The position numbers and the translations under genes are program-made. Below are positions 9,857 to 18,503 of a DNA stretch of 64,000 nt, piece by piece (positions within the stretch are counted from its first letter, which is position 1; the number at the start of each line of letters is the position of its first letter). The notes under the pieces were generated by a model. The model was not told the DNA's origin, made no database searches, and worked only from the letters and a program-made list of their open reading frames with translations. The DNA comes from Dyadobacter sp. CECT 9275 (lineage in GTDB: Bacteria > Bacteroidota > Bacteroidia > Cytophagales > Spirosomataceae): the NCBI RefSeq assembly GCF_907164905.1, contig NZ_CAJRAF010000001.1, positions 1,902,800-1,966,799 on the forward strand, given 5' to 3'.

Positions 9857-11149
9857 TTGAATTTCAACGAATTTGAACTCCACGAGGACGTCATAAACGC
9901 CGTGGAATCTATGAATTATTCTCAGGCAACACCCATTCAGGAGCAAGCCATTCCTTATATCCTTCAGGGAAAAGATCTTTTAGCCTGCGCGCAAACCGGT
10001 ACCGGCAAAACAGCGGCTTATCTGATACCCATTCTTGACAAAGTTGCGCACGAGTCCAACCAGCATACGGGCGCTTTGATACTGGTACCCACCCGTGAGC
10101 TCGCCGTTCAAATTGACCAGCAGATTCAGGGGCTTGGATATTTCGTTGGTGCCACCAGTATTGCGGTATATGGCGGTAACAAAGGCCCGGAATGGGATCA
10201 GCAGAAAAAAGCACTTTCGCAGGGAGCTGATATCATTATTGCAACACCCGGCAGGCTCATTGCTCATTTACAGCTTGGGTATGTCAATTTCAGCCATCTT
10301 AAGCATCTGGTGCTGGATGAGGCCGACAGGATGCTGGACATGGGTTTTTTGGGGGATATCATGAAAATCATGAGTTTTCTTCCCAACAAACGTCAGACGC
10401 TTATGTTCTCGGCAACCATGCCTGGCAAGATCGGTGAACTTGCCAAACGTATCCTGCATGAGCCGGAGGAAGTAAGGCTCGCTGTATCCCGCCCTGCTGA
10501 TCGAATTGACCAGCAATTTTACATGGCTACTGATAACCAGAAATTACCGCTGTTGCTGCATTTGCTGAAGGAAGCCAGGAATTCAAGTATGGTACTTTTT
10601 ACCTCCCGCAAAAATACCGTTGAGCCCATTGTGCGTGCACTCCGAAAACTTGGAATGGATTCAAGAGGTATATCTTCTGATTCCGAGCAGGCCGAAAGGG
10701 AAATTGTGCTGCGCGATTTCAAAAACAAGGTGTTCCCCGTGTTGGTAGCTACGGATGTCCTTTCACGCGGAATTGACATTGATAATCTCAGTCATGTTGT
10801 TAATTACGACGTTCCACGTGATCCCGAAGATTATGTACACCGGATTGGCCGTACCGCCCGGGCTGAGTCCAAAGGAATTGCCATTACCTTTATCAATGAG
10901 AGTGACCAGAAATACGTTCTGAAGATTGAGAGACTTTTTGAAAAGGAATTAGAAAAGAAATCAATAACAGCCGACCTTGGCCTGGGAGACGCCCCTGTAT
11001 TTGATGCACGCCGGCAGCGAAGCACCGGAGGCTTCAAAAAGAAACATGGGAAACGTACTCCAGCAGCCCAAAATGAGACTTCTCCCACCCCTAACCCCAA
11101 GAGAAAACCGAGAAGAAAACCCAAGCCACCGGTACAAGCCGGGGCATAA
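9857..11149 (+). CDS. DEAD-box ATP-dependent RNA helicase
   Basis: A 430-residue helicase. An in-frame TGA lies just two codons upstream, so TTG 9857 is the only reasonable start. Motifs in order: Q motif ('PIQEQAIP'), Walker A 'AQTGTGKT', 'PTREL', 'DEADRMLDMGF', 'SATMP', 'VLVATDVLSRGIDI', 'HRIGRTAR'. The last ~50 residues are a basic Lys/Arg/Pro tail, as in RhlE-type enzymes that contact RNA. The likely role is in ribosome assembly, RNA decay or cold adaptation. The ~210 bp before the start may be a long 5' leader. Confidence 0.93.
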   Translation: MNFNEFELHEDVINAVESMNYSQATPIQEQAIPYILQGKDLLACAQTGTGKTAAYLIPILDKVAHESNQHTGALILVPTRELAVQIDQQIQGLGYFVGATSIAVYGGNKGPEWDQQKKALSQGADIIIATPGRLIAHLQLGYVNFSHLKHLVLDEADRMLDMGFLGDIMKIMSFLPNKRQTLMFSATMPGKIGELAKRILHEPEEVRLAVSRPADRIDQQFYMATDNQKLPLLLHLLKEARNSSMVLFTSRKNTVEPIVRALRKLGMDSRGISSDSEQAEREIVLRDFKNKVFPVLVATDVLSRGIDIDNLSHVVNYDVPRDPEDYVHRIGRTARAESKGIAITFINESDQKYVLKIERLFEKELEKKSITADLGLGDAPVFDARRQRSTGGFKKKHGKRTPAAQNETSPTPNPKRKPRRKPKPPVQAGA

Positions 11150-11293
11150 CCCTGTGTTCGTTCAATCATGCTGGAATAGAAATTTACGCATTACTTCTTT
11201 GACCAAATCAAGGAAGTAAAGAGGTATCGCCTTTTTTCTGTTTCATTTGCTTTACTATTTGATGGCGTTATGAAAAACTAAAATAGAAAGCGT

Positions 11294-12019
11294 TTGGAAA
11301 GGTTAATAGAATGGATCAAAAATTATAAGTTTAGTGTACAGGATCCCCCCATCATATCACTGGAGGGATTGTTTTCGATGCTCCTGCTGCTTTTGCTGAG
11401 CCTTGTTGCGGTATTCTTCCACCTGATCCGAATTTTTTTTAATTCTCCGGTCGATTTCTCGATGGACTGGAATTTATTCCTCAGCTGGATTCCGCTGATC
11501 GTTGCTTTTATCGCCAACAATCTTACGAAACGATTTAAAAACAGCGCCATTCTGCTATTTCTGCTGAGTATGGTCTGGATCGTTTTTTTACCAAATGCGC
11601 CCTATATGATCACCGACCTGGCGCATCTGACCGTAGATTATCACCGAGACCTTACCTGGCACGACGTCATCATGCTGTTTTTTTATGCGGAAGTAAGTCT
11701 TTTCAATGGTTTGGTTTCAGTTTATTGGATCCATCAGTCTTGGAACCGTTCATTTTCAAAAAGGCTTACCCGGATACTCTTACTTTCAAGTTTTCCGCTT
11801 GCAGGTTTTGGCGTATACCTGGGGCGCGTTCGGAGAATGAACAGCTGGGACATCGTCCATAATCCTAAGGCCATTGTCAATAATCTAATCGACAGCCTGA
11901 TGGACAGAACGGCCCTTTTGCTGAGCCTGGAAATAGGGATTCTGCTCGCCATTCTGTATCTGGTTCTCTGGGTGATCATCCGGTTCAGGATTAGATATAA
12001 AGAACGTATTGTTAAATGA
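11294..12019 (+). CDS. DUF1361 integral membrane protein
   Basis: A 241-residue membrane protein starting at TTG 11294 (no upstream in-frame ATG; the next Met is residue 29). Six or so hydrophobic segments can be counted. The DUF1361 hallmark 'FLPNAPYMITDLAHL' sits in the middle, with 'RVRRMNSWDIV' later. The function is unknown. It stands alone between the helicase and a methyltransferase. Confidence 0.85.
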   Translation: MERLIEWIKNYKFSVQDPPIISLEGLFSMLLLLLLSLVAVFFHLIRIFFNSPVDFSMDWNLFLSWIPLIVAFIANNLTKRFKNSAILLFLLSMVWIVFLPNAPYMITDLAHLTVDYHRDLTWHDVIMLFFYAEVSLFNGLVSVYWIHQSWNRSFSKRLTRILLLSSFPLAGFGVYLGRVRRMNSWDIVHNPKAIVNNLIDSLMDRTALLLSLEIGILLAILYLVLWVIIRFRIRYKERIVK

Positions 12020-12183
12020 TGTTGGAGGAATTGCCGCAAATTTGTAGGTTTATGTTTTACTTTCTGAATTTCCTGACGAAAAAAAGGCTTGAATTTAAGG
12101 CATTGAAGCTGAGTTTGTTAGGTGGTCCTGTTTAGGGCTTTTCAGAAAGAGTGTAATCCAAGTCGATACTGATAACCTCTTAT

Positions 12184-12915
12184 ATGCAACTTTCGGAAAA
12201 TATAAAGTCTTCTTATTCAGAACAATATGATTTGAGCACGGTAGCCTGGCGAACGATGGGTGCCAGGTATAAAGCGCAGAATATCGTAGCGCTCGCAAAA
12301 AATATCAGTTTTGAAAATGTTCTGGAAGTTGGTGCCGGGGAAGGAAGCATATTAAGCTGGCTTTCGCAGTGGGATTTCAGTCAGGATTTAAATTGTGTAG
12401 AGATTTCGGAAAGCGGCATTGAAATTATCAAATCCAAGCATATCAAAAATTTGAAGGATGTGGTACTCTTTGACGGTTACCGTATTCCTTACGCCGATAA
12501 TCATTTTGACCTGGTGATTTGCTCTCATGTAATGGAGCATGTTGAACACGAGAGGATACTGTTAAGAGAAATAAAAAGGGTGTCAAAGTACCAGATATTT
12601 GAAGTACCTATAGACTTTTCATTTTATGTCGACAGGAAGCTTAAACATTTTCTTTCCTACGGGCATATTAACATTTATACACCCGGACTGTTTCGTTTTC
12701 TGTTAAAATCGGAACAATTTCAGGTACTGAACGACATCTGTTATTTATATGAAAAAGAAATGCTGGAGCCGCTTTTTAAAGACAATCCAATGGGGCTGAG
12801 GCTCACCCGACTCAAACAGTTTTTTCTTAAGAATATACCTTATCTGCGGGGGATTAAGCCCAATGCCTATGCCGTACTCACTGCAAAAAGTGACGAGAAG
12901 TTATCCATTTTCTGA
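12184..12915 (+). CDS. SAM-dependent class I methyltransferase
   Basis: A 243-residue protein with a Rossmann methyltransferase core. Motif I is 'VLEVGAGEGSILSWL' (residues ~43-57), an acidic residue follows in 'LNCVEIS', and motif IV/V is 'FDLVICSHVMEHVEHERILLREI'. It is a Methyltransf_11-type enzyme of unknown substrate. The pseudouridine synthase starts 9 bp after its stop, which suggests co-transcription. Confidence 0.85.
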   Translation: MQLSENIKSSYSEQYDLSTVAWRTMGARYKAQNIVALAKNISFENVLEVGAGEGSILSWLSQWDFSQDLNCVEISESGIEIIKSKHIKNLKDVVLFDGYRIPYADNHFDLVICSHVMEHVEHERILLREIKRVSKYQIFEVPIDFSFYVDRKLKHFLSYGHINIYTPGLFRFLLKSEQFQVLNDICYLYEKEMLEPLFKDNPMGLRLTRLKQFFLKNIPYLRGIKPNAYAVLTAKSDEKLSIF

Positions 12916-12924
12916 CCATTATTT

Positions 12925-13641
12925 TTGAATTCCTCCGGTACTACATCTCTCGAAATTATTTATCAGGACGAGTTTCTTGTGGCCGTTAATAAACCGCATG
13001 GACTGCTGGTACACAGAAGCCCGATTGCGGTAGATGCTGATGAGTTTGCCGTTCAGATACTCAGAAACCAGCTAGGGCAGAAGGTATACCCCGTTCATCG
13101 TCTCGACAGAAAGACTGGAGGCGTACTTTTGTTTGCTCTCTCGGAAGAAATGAACAGTGTTATGCAGCAAATGTTTGCTGCCGGAACGGTACATAAGCAT
13201 TATTTTGCCATTGTAAGAGGGTTTACACCGGATACGCTGGAAATTGATTATCCTCTGAAAAAGGAAGACGGACAAATTCAGGATGCGCAGACAAGCCTTG
13301 TAACGCTGGCTAAAACGGAAATAGAAGTCGCTTTTGGAAAACATCCTACTTCACGATACTCCCTGGTGAAGCTGACACCCGCCACGGGCCGTATGCACCA
13401 GCTCCGGAAACACATGGCGCATATTTTTCACCCGATCATTGGCGACAGGCCGCATGGCTGCAACAAGCAAAACCGATTTTTTATGGAGCATTTCAGCATG
13501 ACCACCATGCTTTTACATGCCGCTTCTGTTACTTTCTTGCATCCCCAAACCAAAAAGGAAACAACGATTGAGGCGGTTCGGCAGGCTGAATTTCAGAGAA
13601 TGACCAAAGTACTTGGGTTTGATCATTCTCTGAATAGCTGA
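12925..13641 (+). CDS. truC: tRNA pseudouridine synthase, TruC-like (RluA family)
   Basis: A 238-residue RluA-family enzyme with TTG start at 12925. The catalytic Asp lies in 'VHRLDRKTGGVLLFAL', and the TruC-like 'GRMHQLRKHMAHIFHPIIGD' and 'GDRPHGCNKQNRFF' follow. No S4 domain is present, which fits TruC (tRNA position 65) better than RluC or RluD. The exact target base is inference. Confidence 0.85.
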   Translation: MNSSGTTSLEIIYQDEFLVAVNKPHGLLVHRSPIAVDADEFAVQILRNQLGQKVYPVHRLDRKTGGVLLFALSEEMNSVMQQMFAAGTVHKHYFAIVRGFTPDTLEIDYPLKKEDGQIQDAQTSLVTLAKTEIEVAFGKHPTSRYSLVKLTPATGRMHQLRKHMAHIFHPIIGDRPHGCNKQNRFFMEHFSMTTMLLHAASVTFLHPQTKKETTIEAVRQAEFQRMTKVLGFDHSLNS

Positions 13642-14616
13642 TTATAATGGCTGGAATTTCACTACGTCGTTTTTAATCGGAGCCAGTGTTTTCAGATAAG
13701 CATAAATGGCTTTCAGATCATCTTCTTCCATACCTGCATACATATTCCAGGGCATCGGGCTGTTCATTTCGTTTGGCCCCACCGCATGCGGAACGTATCC
13801 CGAATCCGCGAAAACCTTGAATCGTTTCACAAATGCTTCTTCACTCCACTTGCCAATACCTGTTTCGGCATCCGGTGTAATATTGGCTGACCGGGTAATG
13901 CCACCGGGCATACGGAAGTCCATCCCGCCGCCAAATTCCGTTCCCGGAATTTTGTTTCCTTTGTCTGTCTTGCTGTGGCAGTCCACGCAGCTGGCACTTG
14001 TAACCAGATATTTGCCATAAGCTATCTGGTCCGATTTGGAGGGCATTTTCATGGGGTTACCCTTGGCAGGCATGGTGTTGATCAGGATGCTTACGGGGAA
14101 ATCGGGGGCGCCTTTTGGTACATCATTTTTTACAGGTTTCAGAGAACGGATGTAGGCAATAATGCTGTATACATCTTCTGTGTCCATCTGGCCAAAAGCG
14201 TGGTAGGGCATAACAGGAAACAAGGCACTTCCGTCTTTGCTTACACCTGTCGTAACCGCCCTGAATATTTCTCCGTCCGTCCAGTCACCTAGTGCATAAG
14301 GGGTAATGTTTCGGGCGTAGAACGTACCGGGGAAACCCATTTCAGGGCCGAATTTCTCGCCGCCGCCACCCATATCGCCGGGTTTCACAGGTCCAGCGAA
14401 AAGATTCCACTCCCGGGTACTGTGACAATCCATACAAACGGTGACATGATTGGCGAGGTATTCGCCGCGTTCGAGGCGTTGTGGTGTTCTTTCAATTGTA
14501 ATTTCTTGTACAGGGCCGGTGTCGGGTAATGCCAATTTAACATAAGCAACGGCTCCGGCCACGATCAGCAGCAGAAGGGCTATAATAAAACCGGTAATTT
14601 TCAGAGCTTTTTTCAT
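13642..14616 (-). CDS. Membrane-anchored diheme cytochrome c
   Basis: A 324-residue protein with an N-terminal hydrophobic helix (residues ~8-28) that is a membrane anchor or signal. Two cytochrome c domains follow, with heme motifs 'CMDCH' and 'CVDCH' and downstream Met-bearing segments such as 'MPYHAFGQMDTEDVYSIIAYIRSLKP'. The layout matches periplasmic electron-transfer subunits. It stops directly next to the truC stop (convergent genes). The redox partner is unknown. Confidence 0.88.
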   Translation of the reverse strand: MKKALKITGFIIALLLLIVAGAVAYVKLALPDTGPVQEITIERTPQRLERGEYLANHVTVCMDCHSTREWNLFAGPVKPGDMGGGGEKFGPEMGFPGTFYARNITPYALGDWTDGEIFRAVTTGVSKDGSALFPVMPYHAFGQMDTEDVYSIIAYIRSLKPVKNDVPKGAPDFPVSILINTMPAKGNPMKMPSKSDQIAYGKYLVTSASCVDCHSKTDKGNKIPGTEFGGGMDFRMPGGITRSANITPDAETGIGKWSEEAFVKRFKVFADSGYVPHAVGPNEMNSPMPWNMYAGMEEDDLKAIYAYLKTLAPIKNDVVKFQPL

Positions 14617-14970
14617 GAGTAAAGGCGAATAATTGATATAACTAAAATTAAAGAGATTAACAGGAACCTTCTTCTTTCATCTTTACGAGACGGAAAAAAT
14701 ACGGATCAAAGCCCAAAATTATGGAGTTGAAACAGGATAGAGAAATATTGTTATTTAATGGTAAATAAGCAGATTAGGAAGTAAACAGAGGTTATTATGC
14801 GTACCGGGACTTCCTGTTTTGAGCTAACTATGATGGCGGATGGATATTTGGGCTGGCTATATATGTTCGTGGTTAAAAGAATCTTGATGGTCCAATTCGA
14901 TAATAAACCGTAAGCTGTGCAACGTTTTGTGACCGCGAGGTGTCAACAAAAATAAAAGGCTGAATCTCGT
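14617..14970. other. Divergent intergenic region
   Basis: These 354 bp lie between the cytochrome gene and the LVIVD lipoprotein, which are transcribed away from each other. I see no ORF, RNA gene or strong hairpin. It must hold both promoters. Confidence 0.6.
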
Positions 14971-16330
14971 ATGAAAAATTTTCTGCTGTTGCTGCTTGCC
15001 GTTTCCCTGTTTGCCTGTCAGGTGAATGTGGATGATGGGACGCCTTCCGATATTCCTTTTGACGGCACCTGCTACCGGCCGGTTTATGCTTCGGAATCAG
15101 AGACTAAAAAGATTGAGGTTCTTCCCGCAATGGCCCTCTCGGAACCGGGAAAGATATATTTTCTGAATCCGTATATCTTCATCAACGAAAAGGGAAAAGG
15201 AGTTCACATCGTAGACAATTCCGATCCCAGGAATCCACGGAATCTGTCGTTTATTTCTATTCCGGGTAATTATGACATTGCTGCCAAAGGTACCTGGCTC
15301 TACGCAGATAATGCATCTGACCTGCTTGTATTCGACATCAGCAACCCGGTTGATCCGAAGTTGTCCAAAAGAATAGAAACCGCCATTCCGGTTACTAACT
15401 ATCCTTCGGTTACCAACGTTTATTTTGAATGTGCTGATAGCAAAAAGGGAACTGTAGTGGGCTGGGAAAAAATACCGATGTCCGCCAGGCCAAATTGTTA
15501 CCGGTAGGTATATCGGTGTATCGGATTTATCACCTGCTTTTTTTACCAATGACAATACTATGAAAATATTCATCCGGCTATTTCTGATCAGCCTGACTGT
15601 CACAGGAAATTTATGCATACTGACCTCCTGTGATACTCAAAAGGCCGATTCCGCGTCCGTAAATCCTCAGAATGGAGTAGGAGGTTCCATGGCGCGTTTT
15701 GCTATAACAGGTAATACGCTCTACATTGTATCCAAACAAGCACTGGAAGTTTATGACATCACCAGCGGTGGTGAGCCTGTCAAAAAAGTAAAAAAGGAGA
15801 TGGGTGTAGGGATAGAAACCATTTTCCCCTATCAGAACCACCTGTACATCGGGGCCAGCGACGGGATGTATATCTATTCCAATTCAAGTCCGCAAAATCC
15901 TCAGTTTTTGTCAAAATACACACACATCCAGTCTTGCGATCCCGTGGTGGTACAGGATCAGTTTGCTTACGTAACCCTGCGCAGCGGTGTAATGTGCCGT
16001 CCCTGGGCCGGCCAGAGTTCTCTGGATGTGGTAGACGTGAGCAATCCTGCCAATCCGCGAATGATCAGTTCGCAACCCATGCAGACGCCCTATGGACTGG
16101 GAGTTTCGGGTAATAAGCTTTTTGTTTGTGAAGGGGATAATGGACTGAAAGTCATGGATATTTCACAGCCCGGCCAGCCGGTTTTAAAAAAGCATTTCAC
16201 TACAGTACCTTCTTACGATGTAATTGTGAGAGCAAATCATTTGATGATAACCGGGAGAGATGGTTTTTTACAGTACACTTTTGACGATCAGGATCGGGTT
16301 GAATTCCTGAGCAAAATACCGGTAGAATGA
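14971..16330 (+). pseudogene. LVIVD-repeat beta-propeller lipoprotein, split by a frameshift
   Basis: Two frames together give one LVIVD family lipoprotein of ~450 residues. The first part (14971-15507) has a lipoprotein signal with lipobox 'LFAC' and propeller blades ('INEKGKGVHIVDNSDPRNPR', 'LVFDISNPVDPK'), and stops after 'KGTVVGWEK'. The second frame is open from ~15458 to 16330 ('GGSMARFAITGNTLYIV', 'IETIFPYQNHLYIGASDGM', 'GLKVMDISQPGQPV'). A loss of frame between 15466 and 15507 separates them; the run of six A at 15467 is a likely site. Alternatively the second part starts at ATG 15560, which by chance or not begins with a hydrophobic stretch and 'LTSC'. The family normally has all blades in one chain, so I favour one broken gene or a sequence error. 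Confidence 0.75.
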
Positions 16331-17022
16331 GGAAAATTGTAATGTTTGTTTTGTCTTTTTGCCTGTTGGGAACTGCCTTTGCGCAGATAAACCCGGAGGA
16401 GTCCCGGAAGCATATTATTTTGAAAGTGATGCCGCTGGGTATGTTTGACGTGGATAATACCTTCCAGCTTGGGGCGGAAATACCTTTTCCTGACAACCGG
16501 TTTACCGTTCAGCAGGAGGCAGGTTATGGGCATTCCAGTTTCAATATCTGGTACAACGATGCTGATAGCGGCGGTCGGCCGGATAAGAATACGATCAAAA
16601 CACGGACGCAGCTGCGCTTTTATTTCTATCAGAAAAGATTTGCAAGGTCCTACGTGGCAGGGGAGTACCTGTTTAAAAGAGTTGTGAATAAAGAAACACG
16701 CTGGGTGGGAACAGATTGTGCCACAACAGGCGGCTGCTCTTTCTTTGAATACAAGGAAGTACGTTTTGGACGGTTCGTGAATGCGTTGCATGTGAAGGCG
16801 GGCTGGCAGTTTTATTTTGCCAACCGCATGACAATGGACCTTTACACTGGATTGGGGCTGAGGAAACCTACGTATCGGACATTGACACCGAATGCAGAGA
16901 ACCTCAGCCCGCGAGACAACTGGTTATGGTGGAGCGGAGACTGGGCAGATGGCGGGGAGGTAATACCAAGCCTGGCTTTTGGTTTTTCTATTGGTGTAAC
17001 ATTGGGTAAGTTCAATAAATAA
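16327..17022 (+). CDS. DUF3575-like outer-membrane protein
   Basis: A 231-residue protein with signal peptide ending 'GTAFAQ'. Alternating hydrophobic strands and many aromatic residues suggest a small beta-barrel ('LGAEIPFPDNRFTVQQEAGYG', 'QLRFYFYQKRF', 'YVAGEYLF'), ending in 'GVTLGKF', similar to DUF3575 proteins. The ATG overlaps the stop of the LVIVD gene (ATGA), so the two are translationally coupled and probably function together in the envelope. The function is unknown. Confidence 0.75.
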   Translation: MRKIVMFVLSFCLLGTAFAQINPEESRKHIILKVMPLGMFDVDNTFQLGAEIPFPDNRFTVQQEAGYGHSSFNIWYNDADSGGRPDKNTIKTRTQLRFYFYQKRFARSYVAGEYLFKRVVNKETRWVGTDCATTGGCSFFEYKEVRFGRFVNALHVKAGWQFYFANRMTMDLYTGLGLRKPTYRTLTPNAENLSPRDNWLWWSGDWADGGEVIPSLAFGFSIGVTLGKFNK

Positions 17023-17044
17023 GCCTGGTATTTACAAGCCCCGG

Positions 17045-18493
17045 TTACTTGCCCGGAGTTTTTGCAGGCGCCAGAATTTTGTCCTTGAGTAAAATTTTCT
17101 CGTCGCTTTTGCTTACATCCTTCATCATTGTAAACTGATCACGTATCTCACCATCTGAGCAGATCCATTTCAATTCCAGTCTGTTCCCTTCTGCTTCCAG
17201 CATCACGGCTCCGCCAATCTCATTGTTGGAGTAATACATGGCATTGTGCGGGTAACCTTCCTTATGCCCGCCTAATGCTCCCGATGAACCACTTACCACG
17301 TACACCGTGCCCTGGTTATTCTCTTGCTTTTTCAGGTACGGAGCCGAATTTTTGGTTCCGTTATACAGTCCGGTTGAAGTACTGAGTTCATACTTTTTGG
17401 AGTCGAAATCGGCTTCCATCCCATAATAGCCTTTCAGCAGTTTGGAACGCTCATACACATGGCTATGTCCGCAAATGATCAGGTCTACTCCCTGCTCTTC
17501 CAGTACTTTGATAAAATTCTGACGGATGCTGACCAGAGATTTTTCGGTATCGGAATTGTGAGAACCCATGGTATAGGGAGGGTGATGCCAGTAGGCCACC
17601 ACCCATTTGCTTTTATTAGCGGCCAGATCTTTCTTTACCCATTCCACCTGCTCGCCCTCGTCATACATATACAATCCTTTGAAGTCGGGCCCGTACGAAT
17701 CCAGTGATAAAAAATGGACATTCCCGATGTCATAGGAATAGTACGACTGGGTATTCGATGGAACGCCGCCTGCTTCACCCTGCGTGGGCATGGTGAAATT
17801 CTGATAGTAAGCAATTTTGTGTTTATCTGATGCCGAAGCAGATGCAAAGTCGTGGTAATCGTGATTACCCGGGCTTGTAAAAAGCGGGTAGTTTTTCAGC
17901 AGATTATCTTTGTAGTTATTGAAGAATTTGGCCTGGTATTCCGCATCCGTGCCGTCGCCATAGGCGTTGTCTCCCATCAGGATCCAGGCATTGATAGGTT
18001 TTTCTGCCACTACCTTAACGATAGCATCGCGCACGAGCCTCTGATTGATGGAGTTGTTTCCGCAATCACCAAAACCTGCTACCCTGATCAACTGCTGGCT
18101 GCCTTTTTCAGGAAGCGTATAAAAATAGTTGGAAGCATCTCCCTGCAGTGTGGTATCTGCCAGGTTACCCACCGTATAATAATATTTGGTATAGGGTTTG
18201 AGGTTGCTCAGCTTGATGATATGCTCTGAAACCAGCGTGGAGTCGTCGGTCTGCCATTCCAGATTATCACTGGAAAGACCGTATCTCACCCGGCTTCTGT
18301 CGTATACGTTGGTGCGCCAACGGACTACCATACTGGTAGGCGTGGCAGCCTGCAGATAGGGACCGCGGATGAGGTCGGCCTGGATACCTTTTAGTTGTCT
18401 TTTTGATGGCGCAGGAAGTTTAGCAGGTTTCTTTTGGGAAAACCCCAAAAGAGGGAGGATCACGAGCAGGAGAATTTTAAACGTTGTTTTCAT
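17045..18493 (-). CDS. Purple acid phosphatase-like metallophosphoesterase
   Basis: A 482-residue secreted enzyme. ATG 18493 starts a signal peptide ('MKTTFKILLLVILPLLGFS'); the frame extends to 18556 without support. An N-terminal fibronectin III/PAP domain ('RGPYLQAATPTSMVVRWRT') precedes the dimetal phosphatase domain with 'GDCG', 'LMGDNAYGDGTDAEYQ', 'SPGNHDYH', 'VVAYWHHPPYTMG' and 'ICGHSHVYERS', the full set of metal ligands. It should hydrolyse phosphomonoesters in the periplasm or outside. The peroxidase gene lies 10 bp upstream on the same strand, so they form an operon. Confidence 0.9.
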   Translation of the reverse strand: MKTTFKILLLVILPLLGFSQKKPAKLPAPSKRQLKGIQADLIRGPYLQAATPTSMVVRWRTNVYDRSRVRYGLSSDNLEWQTDDSTLVSEHIIKLSNLKPYTKYYYTVGNLADTTLQGDASNYFYTLPEKGSQQLIRVAGFGDCGNNSINQRLVRDAIVKVVAEKPINAWILMGDNAYGDGTDAEYQAKFFNNYKDNLLKNYPLFTSPGNHDYHDFASASASDKHKIAYYQNFTMPTQGEAGGVPSNTQSYYSYDIGNVHFLSLDSYGPDFKGLYMYDEGEQVEWVKKDLAANKSKWVVAYWHHPPYTMGSHNSDTEKSLVSIRQNFIKVLEEQGVDLIICGHSHVYERSKLLKGYYGMEADFDSKKYELSTSTGLYNGTKNSAPYLKKQENNQGTVYVVSGSSGALGGHKEGYPHNAMYYSNNEIGGAVMLEAEGNRLELKWICSDGEIRDQFTMMKDVSKSDEKILLKDKILAPAKTPGK

Positions 18494-18503
18494 TTTAGAG
18501 TAT

